Notes: generated by a model not told the origin, from the letters alone. A DNA stretch of 40,817 bases from Halomicronema sp. CCY15110 (GCF_016888165.1 NZ_JACSWC010000436.1:1-40817), one strand, 5' to 3'; counted from the stretch's first letter, positions 16,346 through 26,255 are shown. Translations and numbers: made by a program.

Positions 16346-18271
16346 TTACGGCTTCGCAAATTCTGAGGGGCTGCGGAATCCTTCGACTGGCACATCCACC
16401 AACGCCCGCTGCATAAAGTCGCGCCACACCGGAGCCACATACCCACCACCAGTGGCCCCTGACCCCATCGGCGAGTAATCGTCATTGCCAACCCAAATGG
16501 CAGTGGCGAGCTGGGGCACATATCCGACGAACCAGACATCGCGCTGTGAGTCGGTTGTGCCGGTTTTCCCAGCGGCCGGTCGCCCAATCTGCGCTGCCGT
16601 TCCCGTACCCCGAGCGACCACCCCTTGCAGCACATCGGTCAGCGCGGCGGTGGCCCAAGGGTCCAGAATTAGCTGCGGCTTAGGGGTGTTATCGAGCAGC
16701 ACATTGCCGTTGCTGTCGGTCACCTGCACGATGAACGTCGGCTCAGAGTGCCAGCCGTTGCTCGCAAAGGTGGCATAGGCTCCGGCCATTTCCATCGGCG
16801 TCAGATCAACGGCCCCCAACGGCAGCGAGATCACTGGCTCCATCGGACTTTCGATACCCAGCAGGCGACAGATTTCGATAATGCGATCGATGCCCACCGA
16901 CTGACCCAGTTTGACTGCGGGCACGTTGCGGGAAAGCTCTAAGGCTTTGCGGATGGGAATGCTCCCCATGAAGCTGCCGTCATAGTTGCGGGGACTGTAA
17001 TATTCGTAGCCGTCGGGATAGCTGGCAGGCGTATCTTGAATGATGCTATCGGGGGTGTAGCGCCCTGAGGCAAAGGCCGCATAGTAAACAAATGGCTTAA
17101 ACGAAGACCCTGGCTGACGCTGGGCCTGCACTGCCCGGTTGAATTGGCTGTCATCATAGTTGACGCCGCCCACCATGGCTTTGACAAAGTGGGTGCGGGG
17201 GTCGATCGCTACCAACGCCATTTGGTCCGCGCGAATACCGCGCGCCCGCATCGCTGCATGGTTACGGCGAACGGTCTCTTCGGCCATGCGCTGCATATCG
17301 AGCGACACCGTGGTTTGCACCCGCATCCCGCCTTTCACCACCGCATCGTTGCCAAAGGTCTCCTTCAGTTCTTGCACCACCGCCTCGGTCACATACGGGG
17401 ACGCACTGGTGCGGAATGACGTAATTTCACCCACCAGCAGGGGCTGGGCCCTGGCATTGTTCTCTTCTTCCGGCGTGATCCATCCGAGTTGGCGCATCCG
17501 GCCTAGCACCGTGGCCTGCCGTTGTTTTGCTAGTTCATAGTTCACAAAGGGGCTGTACCCCTCCGGTGCTTGAATCAGGCCCGCCATCATCGCGGCCTCG
17601 GCCAAACTTAGGTCTTTCGCCGACTTGTTGAAATAGCTTTGAGCTGCCGTCTCGACCCCATAGGTGTTGTGGCCCCAGTAAACCTGATTCAAGTACATTT
17701 CGAGAATCTGGTCTTTTGCAAAAATCTGCTCTAGCCGCATCGACAGCACGGCTTCTGCGACCTTCCGGCTGATGGCCTGTTCAGGAGTCAAAAACAGGTT
17801 TTTCACCAACTGCATGGTGATGGTCGAGCCGCCCTCGACGGTCGAGCCCGCCTGGACGTTGGCCAGCATCGCCCGCCCGACACTACTGGGGTTAATACCT
17901 TGGTGGGAGTAGAAATAACTGTCTTCGATCGCCAGCACGGCCCGCTTGAGATGGGGAGAAACTTCGTTCAGATCAACCACTTCGCGGTTGGCTTCGTCGT
18001 GCAGGCTGTAAAGTAGCGTCCCGTTAATGTCATAAACGTAGCTGGTTTCGCTCGGCAAATAGTTGCGGAGCACCCGCACATCGGGCAAGTTCCGGAAGCT
18101 GATAGCGAGGCCGACCAAGCCCCCCGCCGCGACCGAACTGACTAACATCGTGGTGCCGAGCAGGGTCGCCACACTGATTTGACCGACATCTTGCACAAAC
18201 TTGACGACGCCGCTGGTGAGGTGGTTGGAGCGGCGGGCAGCGGTTTGTTTTCGATAGGTGTTAGTCGACAC
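16346..18271 (-). CDS. Class A penicillin-binding protein (PBP1A type)
   Basis: This is a bifunctional peptidoglycan synthase anchored by one N-terminal membrane helix (about residues 33-57). The glycosyltransferase (GT51) domain has AIEDSYFYSHQG with the catalytic glutamate near residue 113, and GGSTITMQLVKN. The transpeptidase domain has the active serine in SSFK (near 388), SRN as the SxN motif and KTGTT (near 569). It polymerises glycan strands and crosslinks peptides on the outer face of the inner membrane. At 641 residues it is short for the class, with no long C-terminal extension. Cyanobacteria have several paralogues, so I give no specific symbol. Confidence 0.93.
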   Translation of the reverse strand: MSTNTYRKQTAARRSNHLTSGVVKFVQDVGQISVATLLGTTMLVSSVAAGGLVGLAISFRNLPDVRVLRNYLPSETSYVYDINGTLLYSLHDEANREVVDLNEVSPHLKRAVLAIEDSYFYSHQGINPSSVGRAMLANVQAGSTVEGGSTITMQLVKNLFLTPEQAISRKVAEAVLSMRLEQIFAKDQILEMYLNQVYWGHNTYGVETAAQSYFNKSAKDLSLAEAAMMAGLIQAPEGYSPFVNYELAKQRQATVLGRMRQLGWITPEEENNARAQPLLVGEITSFRTSASPYVTEAVVQELKETFGNDAVVKGGMRVQTTVSLDMQRMAEETVRRNHAAMRARGIRADQMALVAIDPRTHFVKAMVGGVNYDDSQFNRAVQAQRQPGSSFKPFVYYAAFASGRYTPDSIIQDTPASYPDGYEYYSPRNYDGSFMGSIPIRKALELSRNVPAVKLGQSVGIDRIIEICRLLGIESPMEPVISLPLGAVDLTPMEMAGAYATFASNGWHSEPTFIVQVTDSNGNVLLDNTPKPQLILDPWATAALTDVLQGVVARGTGTAAQIGRPAAGKTGTTDSQRDVWFVGYVPQLATAIWVGNDDYSPMGSGATGGGYVAPVWRDFMQRALVDVPVEGFRSPSEFAKP

Positions 18272-18511
18272 GATGGGCCACGCGATTTACGGTAAGGGTA
18301 TTAAACGGTTCAGAGTTTTGTAATTATAGAAGTCTGGCTTAAAAATGGTCAGCAAAAAGCCGACTGGCAATAGGATAAAGCAGGAATTCAGCCGCTGCCA
18401 CTTTATTTTGAGTTCCTTAAGGGAACAACGAGAGGATCAGCGAGAGGGCGATCGCGATCGACGCTGACCAAATTGCTAAAGCAGTGGGGATAGGGGATTT
18501 TTTGAGGAGCT

Positions 18512-19726
18512 ATGGGCCAACTTTCGGACGATTTGCAATGGATTTATCGCGGTGTGACGGAGGTCTTTCCAGACCAGCCGGACACTGATAATCCACACGG
18601 AAATTTACGGGCGCGGTTGGCACAGGGCGATCGTCCCTTGCGCGTCAAGCTCGGCATCGATCCTACTGGGGCGGAAATCCACTTGGGGCATAGCATTCCC
18701 GTGCGTAAACTGCGGGCGTTTCAAGACGCGGGGCACACAGCGGTGCTGATCATCGGCGACTTCACCGCTCGCATTGGCGACCCCACGGGCAAGTCAGAAG
18801 TGCGCAAGCAATTGACCGAAGCTGAAGTCAAGGCTAATGCTGAAACCTATTTGGAGCAGGTGCGCTCCATTCTGGATTTTGACACCCCCGGACGTTTGGA
18901 AATTCGCTACAACTCGGAGTGGTTGTCTGGTCTGGATTTGAGTCAGATTTTGGAACTCTTTGCCACAATGACCGTCGGCCAAATGCTGGCGAAAGAAGGC
19001 TTTGCGGAACGTTACGAAAACGGGACGCCGGTATTTCTGCACGAGTTTTTCTACCCGCTAATGCAGGGGTATGACTCGGTGGCGGTGAAAGCGGACATTG
19101 AGCTGGGTGGCACTGACCAAAAGTTCAACATTGCGGTGGGGCGCGACCTCCAGCGACATTTTGGCCTGGAGCCGCAGTTTGGCATGTTGTTGCCGTTGCT
19201 GCTGGGCACCGACGGGGCGCAAAAAATGTCGAAGTCCCTGGGCAATTACGTGGGCCTGCAAGAAGACCCGCTCACCATGTATTCCAAGCTGGAAAAGACC
19301 CCAGACAACTTGATTGAGCAGTATTTTGAACTGCTAACCCGGTTACCCCTGGCAGAATTGCCGGAAAATCCGCGCGATCGCCAAAAGCTGCTCGCCCTCG
19401 ACGTGACCCGTCAGTTTCATAGTGAGGCGGCAGCTCAACAGGCCCAAACGGACGCGGTGAATTTGGTGCAGGGTGGCGGCGCGGCGGAGAGTGTGCCGGA
19501 GTTTTCCCTGAGTGAGGTCAATTTCCCCGCCAAGGCGTTTTACCTGTTGGGTACCACTCCGCTCTGTGCCAGCAGTAGCGAAGCGCGACGCCAGATTCAA
19601 GGGGGGGCGGTGAAGTTGGAGGGCGATCGCCTTGCTGATCCCAACCTGGTTTTCGAGACCCCCGATAATTTGGATGGCAAAGTCCTGCAAGTCGGCAAGA
19701 AAAAATTTGTGCGCTTGGTGAAATAG
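18512..19726 (+). CDS. tyrS: Tyrosyl-tRNA synthetase
   Basis: The enzyme charges tRNA-Tyr. HLGH (about residues 57-60) is the HIGH-class motif. GGTDQKFN contributes to tyrosine binding, and KMSKS (about 237-241) is the second class I signature. An S4-like RNA-binding domain closes the protein ([20 protein letters not shown]). The 404-residue length fits. TGAGGAGC before the ATG is a good ribosome binding site. The gene precedes pyrF by 54 bp. Confidence 0.95.
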   Translation: MGQLSDDLQWIYRGVTEVFPDQPDTDNPHGNLRARLAQGDRPLRVKLGIDPTGAEIHLGHSIPVRKLRAFQDAGHTAVLIIGDFTARIGDPTGKSEVRKQLTEAEVKANAETYLEQVRSILDFDTPGRLEIRYNSEWLSGLDLSQILELFATMTVGQMLAKEGFAERYENGTPVFLHEFFYPLMQGYDSVAVKADIELGGTDQKFNIAVGRDLQRHFGLEPQFGMLLPLLLGTDGAQKMSKSLGNYVGLQEDPLTMYSKLEKTPDNLIEQYFELLTRLPLAELPENPRDRQKLLALDVTRQFHSEAAAQQAQTDAVNLVQGGGAAESVPEFSLSEVNFPAKAFYLLGTTPLCASSSEARRQIQGGAVKLEGDRLADPNLVFETPDNLDGKVLQVGKKKFVRLVK

Positions 19727-19780
19727 TCACCGGGGGCAGTGTGATGTGGTTTGGCGCAAAAGATTTAGAGAATAACAGTC

Positions 19781-20506
19781 ATGGCCCAACGTGATCCTGC
19801 GGAGTGCATTATTGTGCCGCTTGATGTGCCCGATGCCGAGTCCGCTCGTCGTTTAATCGATGACATTCCTGCCGTCAAGTTTTGGAAAGTAGGACTAGAG
19901 CTGTTTGTCAGCAGTGGGCCAGAAATCTTGACTGATCTGAAAGACCGGGACAAGCGCATCTTTCTAGATCTCAAGTTCCACGATATTCCTAATACGATGG
20001 CGGGGGCTTGCCGCGCGGCGGGACGCTATGGCGTGGATCTCGTCACTGTACACGCTCCTGCGGGCATGGCGGCGCTCCAGGCGGCGCAGCAAGCAGCGAC
20101 CGAAGGGGCAGCAGCAGCGGGGATGGCGGCCCCCAACCTGATTGCCGTGACGGTATTGACCAGTATTGATCTGCGATCGCTCGCCTTTGACCTCAAAATA
20201 CCGCTAGAGCTGTCTGACTATGCCCTGCAAATGGCGTTGCTATCGCAGCAGGCCGGCTTGGCGGGCAGTGTCTGCTCGCCCCATGAAGCCGAGTTGTTGC
20301 GTCGCTGCTGTGGCCCGGATTGGTTATTAGTCTGTCCGGGGGTGCGACCTGACTGGGCACAAGCCGGTGATCAACGGCGGGTGATGACACCCGGCGCGGC
20401 GATCGCGGCTGGGGCTAATTATCTGGTAATTGGTCGTCCCATCACTCAAGCCGATGAGCCCAATGCGGCATTTCAACGCATCTGCGATGAGCTAACGCCA
20501 ACTTGA
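19781..20506 (+). CDS. pyrF: Orotidine-5'-phosphate decarboxylase
   Basis: PyrF converts OMP to UMP, the last step of pyrimidine synthesis. The catalytic block [11 protein letters not shown] is present, preceded by KVGLELF, and VTVLTS, CPGVRP and the phosphate-binding VIGRPI follow. At 241 residues it is the short bacterial form. It is convergent with rpsU across a structured 126-bp interval. Confidence 0.95.
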   Translation: MAQRDPAECIIVPLDVPDAESARRLIDDIPAVKFWKVGLELFVSSGPEILTDLKDRDKRIFLDLKFHDIPNTMAGACRAAGRYGVDLVTVHAPAGMAALQAAQQAATEGAAAAGMAAPNLIAVTVLTSIDLRSLAFDLKIPLELSDYALQMALLSQQAGLAGSVCSPHEAELLRRCCGPDWLLVCPGVRPDWAQAGDQRRVMTPGAAIAAGANYLVIGRPITQADEPNAAFQRICDELTPT

Positions 20507-20543
20507 GTCCGTTCTTCCAAGAAAAATACTATCCAAACCAAAA

Positions 20544-20597
20544 CAGAAGCCCCCACTCACAAATCCGAAGATTTGTTCTGTTACCTGGGAGCTTCTG
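20544..20597. terminator. Nested hairpins between convergent pyrF and rpsU
   Basis: An outer stem pairs CAGAAGC (20544-20550) with GCTTCTG (20591-20597) and is extended by CCC/GGG after one mismatch. Inside it is a perfect 7-bp hairpin, ACAAATC-CGAA-GATTTGT (20559-20576). The position between two convergent genes suggests a bidirectional terminator, although there is no long T-run. Confidence 0.55.
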
Positions 20598-20632
20598 CAA
20601 GGAATACCTGACGGCTAAAGCTAGTGTAGAGT

Positions 20633-20824
20633 CTAGCTCTGGCGACGCATCCGTCTTCTCTGACGGCGTCTAGCTACTTCTTTGCGCTTACGCTTTTCAG
20701 CGGGAGTTTCAAAATGCCGCTTCTTTTTCATATCGGCAAAGATGCCAGCGCTAGAAACTTTGCGCTTAAAGCGCCGTAGTGCCGATTCTAGGTGTTCGTG
20801 TTCTCCGAGTACCACTTGGGCCAT
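20633..20824 (-). CDS. rpsU: 30S ribosomal protein S21
   Basis: The 63-residue basic protein starts [21 protein letters not shown] and ends in an arginine-rich tail, as cyanobacterial S21 does. The ATG at 20824 is preceded by AGGAGG, which decides the start. It lies downstream of an RRM gene on the same strand; rbp-rpsU pairing is known in cyanobacteria. Confidence 0.95.
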   Translation of the reverse strand: MAQVVLGEHEHLESALRRFKRKVSSAGIFADMKKKRHFETPAEKRKRKEVARRRQRRRMRRQS

Positions 20825-20867
20825 GCAGTTGCCTCCTATCAAAGTTCTTATTTTAAAGCATAAAGAC

Positions 20868-20900
20868 GAGGACAGAGGGGGCAAAGTCCCCTTTGTCCTC
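20868..20900 (-). terminator. Hairpin between the RRM gene and rpsU (attenuator or terminator)
   Basis: GAGGACAGAGGGG and CCCCTTTGTCCTC are 13-base arms with a single mismatch, around a 7-base loop. On the minus strand a T-rich stretch follows. It lies in the 124-bp gap between the RRM gene and rpsU and could end most RRM transcripts while letting some continue into rpsU. Confidence 0.6.
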
Positions 20901-20948
20901 TCCAGGGTTAATAGCCTCAATGAATAGTAGCCGTATCAGCGATCGCGT

Positions 20949-21239
20949 CTAACCGCGACCACCCCAGCCACCACCACCACCTGAGGGTTTACGTTCTGTG
21001 CGAGGACGAGCCTTATTCACCTTCAGGGTGCGGCCCATCCACTCAGCTCCATCGAGATCTTCAATTGCCTTATCTTCTTCGGCATCATCAGACATCTCCA
21101 CAAATGCAAATCCGCGCATCCGACCGGTTTCCCGATCAGTGGGGACTTGAATTCTCTTGACGCTACCGTACTCTTTGAAAACTTCATTGAGATCATCTTC
21201 GGTGGCGCTGTAGGAAAGGTTCCCTACATAAACGGTCAT
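20949..21239 (-). CDS. RRM-type RNA-binding protein (cyanobacterial Rbp)
   Basis: The 96-residue protein is one RNA-recognition motif. RNP2 is VYVGNLSY (residues 3-10) and RNP1 is RGFAFVEM. A short glycine-rich tail (SGGGGGWGGRG) completes the cyanobacterial Rbp type, whose members bind RNA and are often cold-induced. I start at the ATG at 21239, with GAGGT upstream. A long leader seems likely, as the next 120 bases upstream are gene-free. Confidence 0.95.
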   Translation of the reverse strand: MTVYVGNLSYSATEDDLNEVFKEYGSVKRIQVPTDRETGRMRGFAFVEMSDDAEEDKAIEDLDGAEWMGRTLKVNKARPRTERKPSGGGGGWGGRG

Positions 21240-21728
21240 AGCCCAACCTCGCAAGCAAACTAAAAAACAAAAACGGAATACGGGGATAAGCTATCAAACC
21301 AAAAGCCAGAGGACAGAATCCCAGAACTAGCGGACACTCAACCACCGAAACCTCATTCAGTTTACACTATCCTGTCAATCTCTCTCCAGATGCGATCGCG
21401 ATGCCTCATGACCGGGCATATGGCTCCACTGCCTCAGCGCCAAACCCGCTGCCTGACAAGGTTTCGAGAAGATGCTCACGCAGCCTGATTGAAGGCCGCT
21501 GGGAGCATCATCCGCCGATTATCGAAGTCAACGTAGTAAATTAATTCTTCATACTCGACTCATCTTCGTGATCGCCTGAGAAGACGTCAGTTCGACGGGC
21601 TGATTTGGCGCGCGCTCCAGACCTCTCTTCCGAAGCGAGAAAGGCTCCAAACCCTGGTTTTTGCGTTGACGATAATGCCCAACTCAAGCTGACATCACAG
21701 GCTGGGAATTTTCATCGAACTCACGTTA
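21240..21728. other. Gene-free stretch upstream of the RRM gene
   Basis: This region should hold the RRM gene's promoter and leader; a TTGACA on the minus strand (21373-21378) has no good -10 at normal spacing. Further left, the minus strand reads one short coding-like piece (ELIYYVDFDNRRMMLPAAFNQ, about 21488-21560) that is closed by stops on both sides. It may be a gene scrap; I do not recognise it. Confidence 0.4.
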
Positions 21729-21872
21729 AGAGGATGTTTTGAAAGGGTTGCTTTGCGTAGCAAAGATGACCTAAGTCCCTTGAGATTGGGCTGAAACGCC
21801 TTTTGTATCGTCGTGTTTCTAGGTGTCCCAGGTGGCAAAGCCTTGGCTGGAGAACTTCTCAAACACCCTCTA
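21729..21872. mobile_element. MITE-like element with terminal inverted repeats
   Basis: The left end GAGGATGTTTTGAAAG (from about 21730) and the right end, read in reverse, GAGGGTGTTTGAGAAG (to about 21871) form imperfect terminal inverted repeats about 140 bp apart. A small hairpin, CTTTGC-GTA-GCAAAG, sits just inside the left end. The ends resemble those of common cyanobacterial insertion sequences, and there is no room for a transposase. I infer a non-autonomous element or an IS deletion derivative. A minus-strand frame of 72 codons across it is not a gene. Confidence 0.5.
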
Positions 21873-21927
21873 AGAAGATATCGCATTGCGCCAATAGCTC
21901 CGGGCATGGCCATGAGCTTGTGAGGCG

Positions 21928-22494
21928 TTAGCGCGATTGCCTCACACTCCCACCAGGAAACTCAATATATCGAGGGGGCACCATTTCGGTGAGCCAGACG
22001 CCATTTTGGGAGCAGTAAAACTGGTACCCGGCTCGACACATCGCCTCTGCCTGAATAATCAGGACAATGGGATGCCCGTGCCGTTGCCCCACCCGAATGG
22101 CATCTAACTCTTCGGCGGCTAAATGCACATGCTGGCGGCTGCCTGGCAACAGCCCGCGAGTGCGAATCGAAGACAGAAAACGGGTCGCCGTACCGTGAAA
22201 TAAAAGCGTCGGGGGGACCTCCGCCACGAGTTCTAAATCGATCGCGAGGGCGTGCCCCTGGTTGGCACGAATTTTGGTGCGATCGGCATTGTAGGTAAAC
22301 CGCTCTTGGGTATTTTTTTGCACGATGACATCGAGCAGTTCCTGGGAAATGGCAATCCCGTGCTGGTTGACCAAATCGATGAGCTGCCCCACATCGGCCC
22401 AGCCATTGACATCCAGTTGGAGGCCAATGACTTGCGGTTTATGACGCAAGATCAAACTCAAAAATTTGCTGAGTTTCGCTAGATGCTTATCCAT
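21928..22494 (-). CDS. kptA: RNA 2'-phosphotransferase (Tpt1/KptA family)
   Basis: Tpt1/KptA enzymes transfer an internal RNA 2'-phosphate to NAD+. Family blocks are in order: KFLSLILRHKP with the catalytic arginine, an N-terminal winged-helix region (DVNGWADVGQLI), LLFHGT, and HVHLA with the paired histidines. The ATG at 22494 (MDKHLAKLSKFLS) gives 188 residues; the open frame reaches further upstream but is not family-like. The known eukaryotic job is in tRNA splicing, and the bacterial substrate is unclear. The neighbours give no hint. Confidence 0.9.
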   Translation of the reverse strand: MDKHLAKLSKFLSLILRHKPQVIGLQLDVNGWADVGQLIDLVNQHGIAISQELLDVIVQKNTQERFTYNADRTKIRANQGHALAIDLELVAEVPPTLLFHGTATRFLSSIRTRGLLPGSRQHVHLAAEELDAIRVGQRHGHPIVLIIQAEAMCRAGYQFYCSQNGVWLTEMVPPRYIEFPGGSVRQSR

Positions 22495-22741
22495 AAGTAG
22501 AGACAATTCTACGAGTCGAGTCGCCCGGTGCGGTGAGGGGGGAGAGCCATATCGGACGCGACGCCGACTAGAGCACAGAGCCAGGTTACGGGGCAGTTGC
22601 CAACGCAATCGCTCTTAATGCGAGAGCACCATCCCCTGAGTGCGTGGATTTTCCGGGCAAACCCCTGGTCTCATCATCTATATATATCGTTGGTATATGT
22701 TGTTGGTCTTCCACTCTTTCAGGTGATCGCCCGCACCTCCC

Positions 22742-23788
22742 TTACGGTTGGACTTGCTTGAGGGCGGCCGGTACATCCATGACCACAAAACGGTCAACGG
22801 CCTGATACATCCATTGCAATGGCAATTTGGGATCAGCATGGGTCGCTTGAAATCCTAAGGCTTGGGCTAAGTCGGCATAGCTGGGATGAATTACTAGAGT
22901 GTACATATCCATCAGATTAGGAAAATCTTGCTGCATCGCCAGCAGTCTTTGCTGCGCATCTTGAACAAATCGACTGCGTTGGCCACTCAGATGGCTGGGA
23001 TCGATGACAAAACTGCGCACAAATACGGATCGACATTGGCGATCGCCGGGCAGCGCCATTTTGAACGGGTCTTCGCTCGCCACCTGACTCAAGTGCAACC
23101 CCTGGCTCGGCGGTTCAAAAAACTTGATTTCCGAATCGCGCTGGGTGGGATACAGCGCATAAAAGCCGAGGGGATTTTGGTTGTCGCAACGGCGCAGCAC
23201 CCGCAAGCCTTGGCTGTACTGCTCGGCCCAATCGCGGAGAATGTTGGCAATGCGATAGGGCACGGCGTCGGTGTTGCGGTTTAGCCAGTTGTAGTTCTGC
23301 GCTAACAGGTTGGCGATGGGAATGGCGTCACAGCGGGGATCAAAATCGTCGGGCTCAATGTCAGCGATCGCTCCCGCCGTCGGCACAACCTGCAACTCGG
23401 GCAGTTCCACCAGGGCAATCTGGGTTGTATTGCCGTCAAAGGTTTTGCGAATCAGGCCCAGGGCGGCCAGCTTATCGAGCATCATGCCCGCTGCGCGATC
23501 GCTACCCCGATCGCGATCGCTATAAAACACATCTGCCGCCTCGCCACAGCTACAGTCCACCCAACCGGGGGGCAACGTGAGCTGCGGCAATGGCGTTGGC
23601 AACGGTTGGCCCTGTTGATCTGCCGCCTTTGCTAATAAATACAGCCACAGCCGCAAAAAGCACTCTGCCCGCCGCCGGGTCATGCCGACCCGACCCGTGA
23701 CCACCCCTAAGTAACGCTCATATAGAACGTCCGGGATGAGTTGCCGTAGCGCGGCAAGATCATGGGCGACAGGTGGCGACATAAGCAT
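22742..23788 (-). CDS. Conserved-looking protein of unknown function
   Basis: The 348-residue soluble protein has no signal peptide or membrane helix. Residues 1-130 look helical and contain LRLWLYLLAKAADQQ. A WVDCSCGEAADVFYSDRDRGSDRAAGMMLDKLAALGLIRK stretch reads like a winged-helix DNA-binding fold. The second half (SVFVRSFVIDPSHLSGQRSRFVQ, then TLVIHPSYADLAQALGFQATH) has the feel of an acetyltransferase-like fold. No catalytic motif is certain. Codon use and the long open frame support a real gene. It stands alone between kptA and the divergent glmU. Confidence 0.7.
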   Translation of the reverse strand: MLMSPPVAHDLAALRQLIPDVLYERYLGVVTGRVGMTRRRAECFLRLWLYLLAKAADQQGQPLPTPLPQLTLPPGWVDCSCGEAADVFYSDRDRGSDRAAGMMLDKLAALGLIRKTFDGNTTQIALVELPELQVVPTAGAIADIEPDDFDPRCDAIPIANLLAQNYNWLNRNTDAVPYRIANILRDWAEQYSQGLRVLRRCDNQNPLGFYALYPTQRDSEIKFFEPPSQGLHLSQVASEDPFKMALPGDRQCRSVFVRSFVIDPSHLSGQRSRFVQDAQQRLLAMQQDFPNLMDMYTLVIHPSYADLAQALGFQATHADPKLPLQWMYQAVDRFVVMDVPAALKQVQP

Positions 23789-24059
23789 TAAGACAGCAGC
23801 CGAGCAACCAGGTCGCCCGAGCCGCGAATTGTTGGCAGGGTTTACTTATCATAAACATTCCCCGATCTCGGCCCTGACAGAAAAGTGTAGTGTGGCGCTT
23901 CGTCAGTTGGCTCGGTCTGTCTCCCTGTGAGCTGCCACCTTCATCCTGTAGCGGAGCCCGGGGCCAGAGTCTATTGAGTGAATCGTTCACAGTCGCTCAT
24001 CTCCAGACAAAGCGCGGTATACTCCGTGGCGAGGATCGGGATCATAAGGGAGAAGGGTC

Positions 24060-25445
24060 ATGGCAGGAAAGCTGGCGGTTGTGGTGCTAGCAGCCGGAAA
24101 AGGGACGCGGATGAAGTCGGCATTGCCCAAGGTGCTGCATCCCCTGGGGGGGCGATCGCTCGTCGAGTGTGCCCTCGATAGTCTCATCGAAGTTGATCCC
24201 GCCCATCGTCTGGTCGTCGTCGGATACGAAGCCGACCAGGTGAGAACCGCCCTCGCCCACTTAGACAACGTCACCTTTGTCGAGCAGACCGAGCAGTTGG
24301 GTACGGGCCATGCCGTGCAACAGGTACTGCCCCATTTGCAAGATTTTGAGGGCGACCTGCTGGTACTCAATGGTGATGTGCCCCTGTTGCGCCCGTCTAC
24401 CCTGCGGCAAATGCTTGAAGTGCATCAGACTCGGCAAAATGAAGCCACGTTACTGACTGCTCAATTCCTTGACCCCACCGGATATGGTCGCGTCTTTTGC
24501 AACGATGATGACGTGGTGACCGAGATTATCGAACATCGCGACTGCACCGAGGCCCAGCGCCAAAATCGCCGCATTAATGCCGGGGTGTATTGCTTCAAAT
24601 GGTCAGCTTTATCGAAAATTTTGCCGGAACTCAAAGCCGATAACGATCAGCAAGAGTACTACCTCACGGACGTGGTGAAGGATATGACTCCCGTCGTGGC
24701 GGTGGATGTGGACGACGCCCAAGAGATTCAGGGCATCAACAATCGCAAGCAATTGGCCGAAGCCTACAGCATTTTGCAAGACCGCATCAAGGATGAATGG
24801 ATGACGGCGGGAGTCACGTTTTTAGAACCCGACACCACCACAATAGACATTACCGTGCAGATTGAGCCGGATGTGATTATTGAGCCCCAAACCCACCTGC
24901 GGGGGCATACCGTCATTGGCTCTGGTAGTCGCCTTGGCCCCGGCAGCCTGATTGAAAATTCCACTGTGGGAAAAAACGCCACCATTTTGTATTCCACGCT
25001 GTCCGATAGTCAGGTGGGTGATGGCGTGCGGGTCGGCCCCTATGCGCATCTGCGCGGACAGACCGTGGTGGGGGATAACTGCCGTATCGGTAACTTTGTG
25101 GAAATCAAGAAATCGACGCTGGGCGATCGCGTCAATGTCGCGCACCTCTCCTACCTCGGCGATGCGACCCTCGGCAATCAGGTCAATGTGGGGGCGGGCA
25201 CCATCACCGCCAATTACGACGGTGTGAAAAAACACCCCACGGTGATCGGCGATCGCACTAAAACTGGCTCCAACAGCGTCTTTGTCGCCCCTGTGACCAT
25301 TGGCCCAGATGTCACGGTCGCGGCGGGTTCCGTCGTCACCAAAGACGTGGAAGCGGACGCCCTCGTCGTTGCCCGCGCCAAGCAAAGTACGATTCCGGGC
25401 TGGCGTTCCAAGCGCTATGACCAGTCTGACGACACCTCAGCCTGA
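24060..25445 (+). CDS. glmU: Bifunctional GlmU: N-acetylglucosamine-1-phosphate uridyltransferase / glucosamine-1-phosphate acetyltransferase
   Basis: GlmU makes UDP-GlcNAc for peptidoglycan and lipopolysaccharide. The N-terminal nucleotidyltransferase has [15 protein letters not shown] (about residues 10-24), QLGTGHAVQ and NGDVPLL. The C-terminal left-handed beta helix begins near residue 250 and contains the acetyltransferase blocks [15 protein letters not shown] and [21 protein letters not shown] before the ATG is a strong ribosome binding site, and TATACT about 43 bp upstream is a candidate -10 element. Confidence 0.97.
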   Translation: MAGKLAVVVLAAGKGTRMKSALPKVLHPLGGRSLVECALDSLIEVDPAHRLVVVGYEADQVRTALAHLDNVTFVEQTEQLGTGHAVQQVLPHLQDFEGDLLVLNGDVPLLRPSTLRQMLEVHQTRQNEATLLTAQFLDPTGYGRVFCNDDDVVTEIIEHRDCTEAQRQNRRINAGVYCFKWSALSKILPELKADNDQQEYYLTDVVKDMTPVVAVDVDDAQEIQGINNRKQLAEAYSILQDRIKDEWMTAGVTFLEPDTTTIDITVQIEPDVIIEPQTHLRGHTVIGSGSRLGPGSLIENSTVGKNATILYSTLSDSQVGDGVRVGPYAHLRGQTVVGDNCRIGNFVEIKKSTLGDRVNVAHLSYLGDATLGNQVNVGAGTITANYDGVKKHPTVIGDRTKTGSNSVFVAPVTIGPDVTVAAGSVVTKDVEADALVVARAKQSTIPGWRSKRYDQSDDTSA

Positions 25446-25566
25446 CCGCTGGCAGGCAAGATCACCCCAATTGTCTGCTATCGGCGGGCAAACATGTCAT
25501 TTTCTGCAAAGTGCTGTAGCCAGCGGGTGTGGATACTAGAACCAGCCCCTAGCGAGGACTGCAGAC

Positions 25567-25947
25567 ATGTTTGAAACGCTGATTGCCAGTGGCCTGTGCT
25601 TTTTGGTCAACGCCCCAGGGCACACCATTGAAGTGAGCGATCGCTGTGTCAGCTCGGCCACCGCCATGGAGCAAACCCCATACACTGCCAGGGAATCGGC
25701 CTTTCTGGCCGAGTACCGACAGCGACACCCCGACAGCATCTTTACCGATGCTGAAGCGCTCTTGAGTGGTTGGGTCAGCTGTGGCGAAGGGGCCGTCACG
25801 GCCTCGGCAGAAGCGTCGGACGAGTTCATCACAGATGCGGACGCCGCCGAGTTGGTCACAATGCTGATGCAACATTGGGAAGCCTCGCACCGAGCCGCGC
25901 TATCGCAGCTATGCCCCGACCTGCGCCCTGTTTCCGAAATTCACTAA
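25567..25947 (+). CDS. Small protein of unknown function
   Basis: The 126-residue acidic, soluble product begins MFETLIASGLCFLVNAPGHT. It is rich in alanine, glutamate and aspartate, and has no membrane helix or known motif. GAGGAC lies 8 bases before the ATG. The 120-bp gap from glmU and the following repeat element suggest a single-gene transcript. The overlapping minus-strand frames look like shadows. Confidence 0.6.
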   Translation: MFETLIASGLCFLVNAPGHTIEVSDRCVSSATAMEQTPYTARESAFLAEYRQRHPDSIFTDAEALLSGWVSCGEGAVTASAEASDEFITDADAAELVTMLMQHWEASHRAALSQLCPDLRPVSEIH

Positions 25948-26255
25948 AGCTGTTTGTCCGCAGTCGTAACGGTCAGCGTTGTCGGAATTTTGCAGCAATT
26001 CTCAGTAGGGCTTGGTGGCTTCAGTCATATCGCTTAGGCTGAGCCTGTCGTGGGCGCTGCGTCTCTCAAAGAGAGGAAGCTGGTTCACCCTTCGACGAGC
26101 TCAGGGCAAACGACAAGTTGACAAACATGAGCATTGCTGGGAATTTTGGGCGATACACAGCTTCAGGAGCCGCAACTGGTAAAATCCACAGCGAGTTATG
26201 AGGCAAAAACAGGCCCCACCCTCACCCCCAGTCACCCTCACCCCCAGCGACTCCT
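25948..26255. other. Intergenic region with a palindromic repeat
   Basis: Apart from the repeat at 26037-26106 I see no gene or RNA. The stretch just before the HAD gene has a direct repeat of CACCCTCACCCCCAG (about 26218-26247). Confidence 0.5.
26037..26106. repeat. Imperfect palindromic repeat (GCTGAGCCTGTCG / CGACGAGCTCAGGGC)
   Basis: GGCTGAGCCTGTCG on the left and CGACGAGCTCAGGGC on the right form imperfect arms around a 42-base centre. The centre itself carries CTCTC-AAA-GAGAG. The CTTCGACGAGCTCAGGG core is a variant of a short repeat scattered through many bacterial genomes. Confidence 0.6.

Noticed and set aside
21695-21913. 72-codon minus-strand frame
   Set aside because: It lies across the MITE-like element and its flanks, and shows no protein family features.
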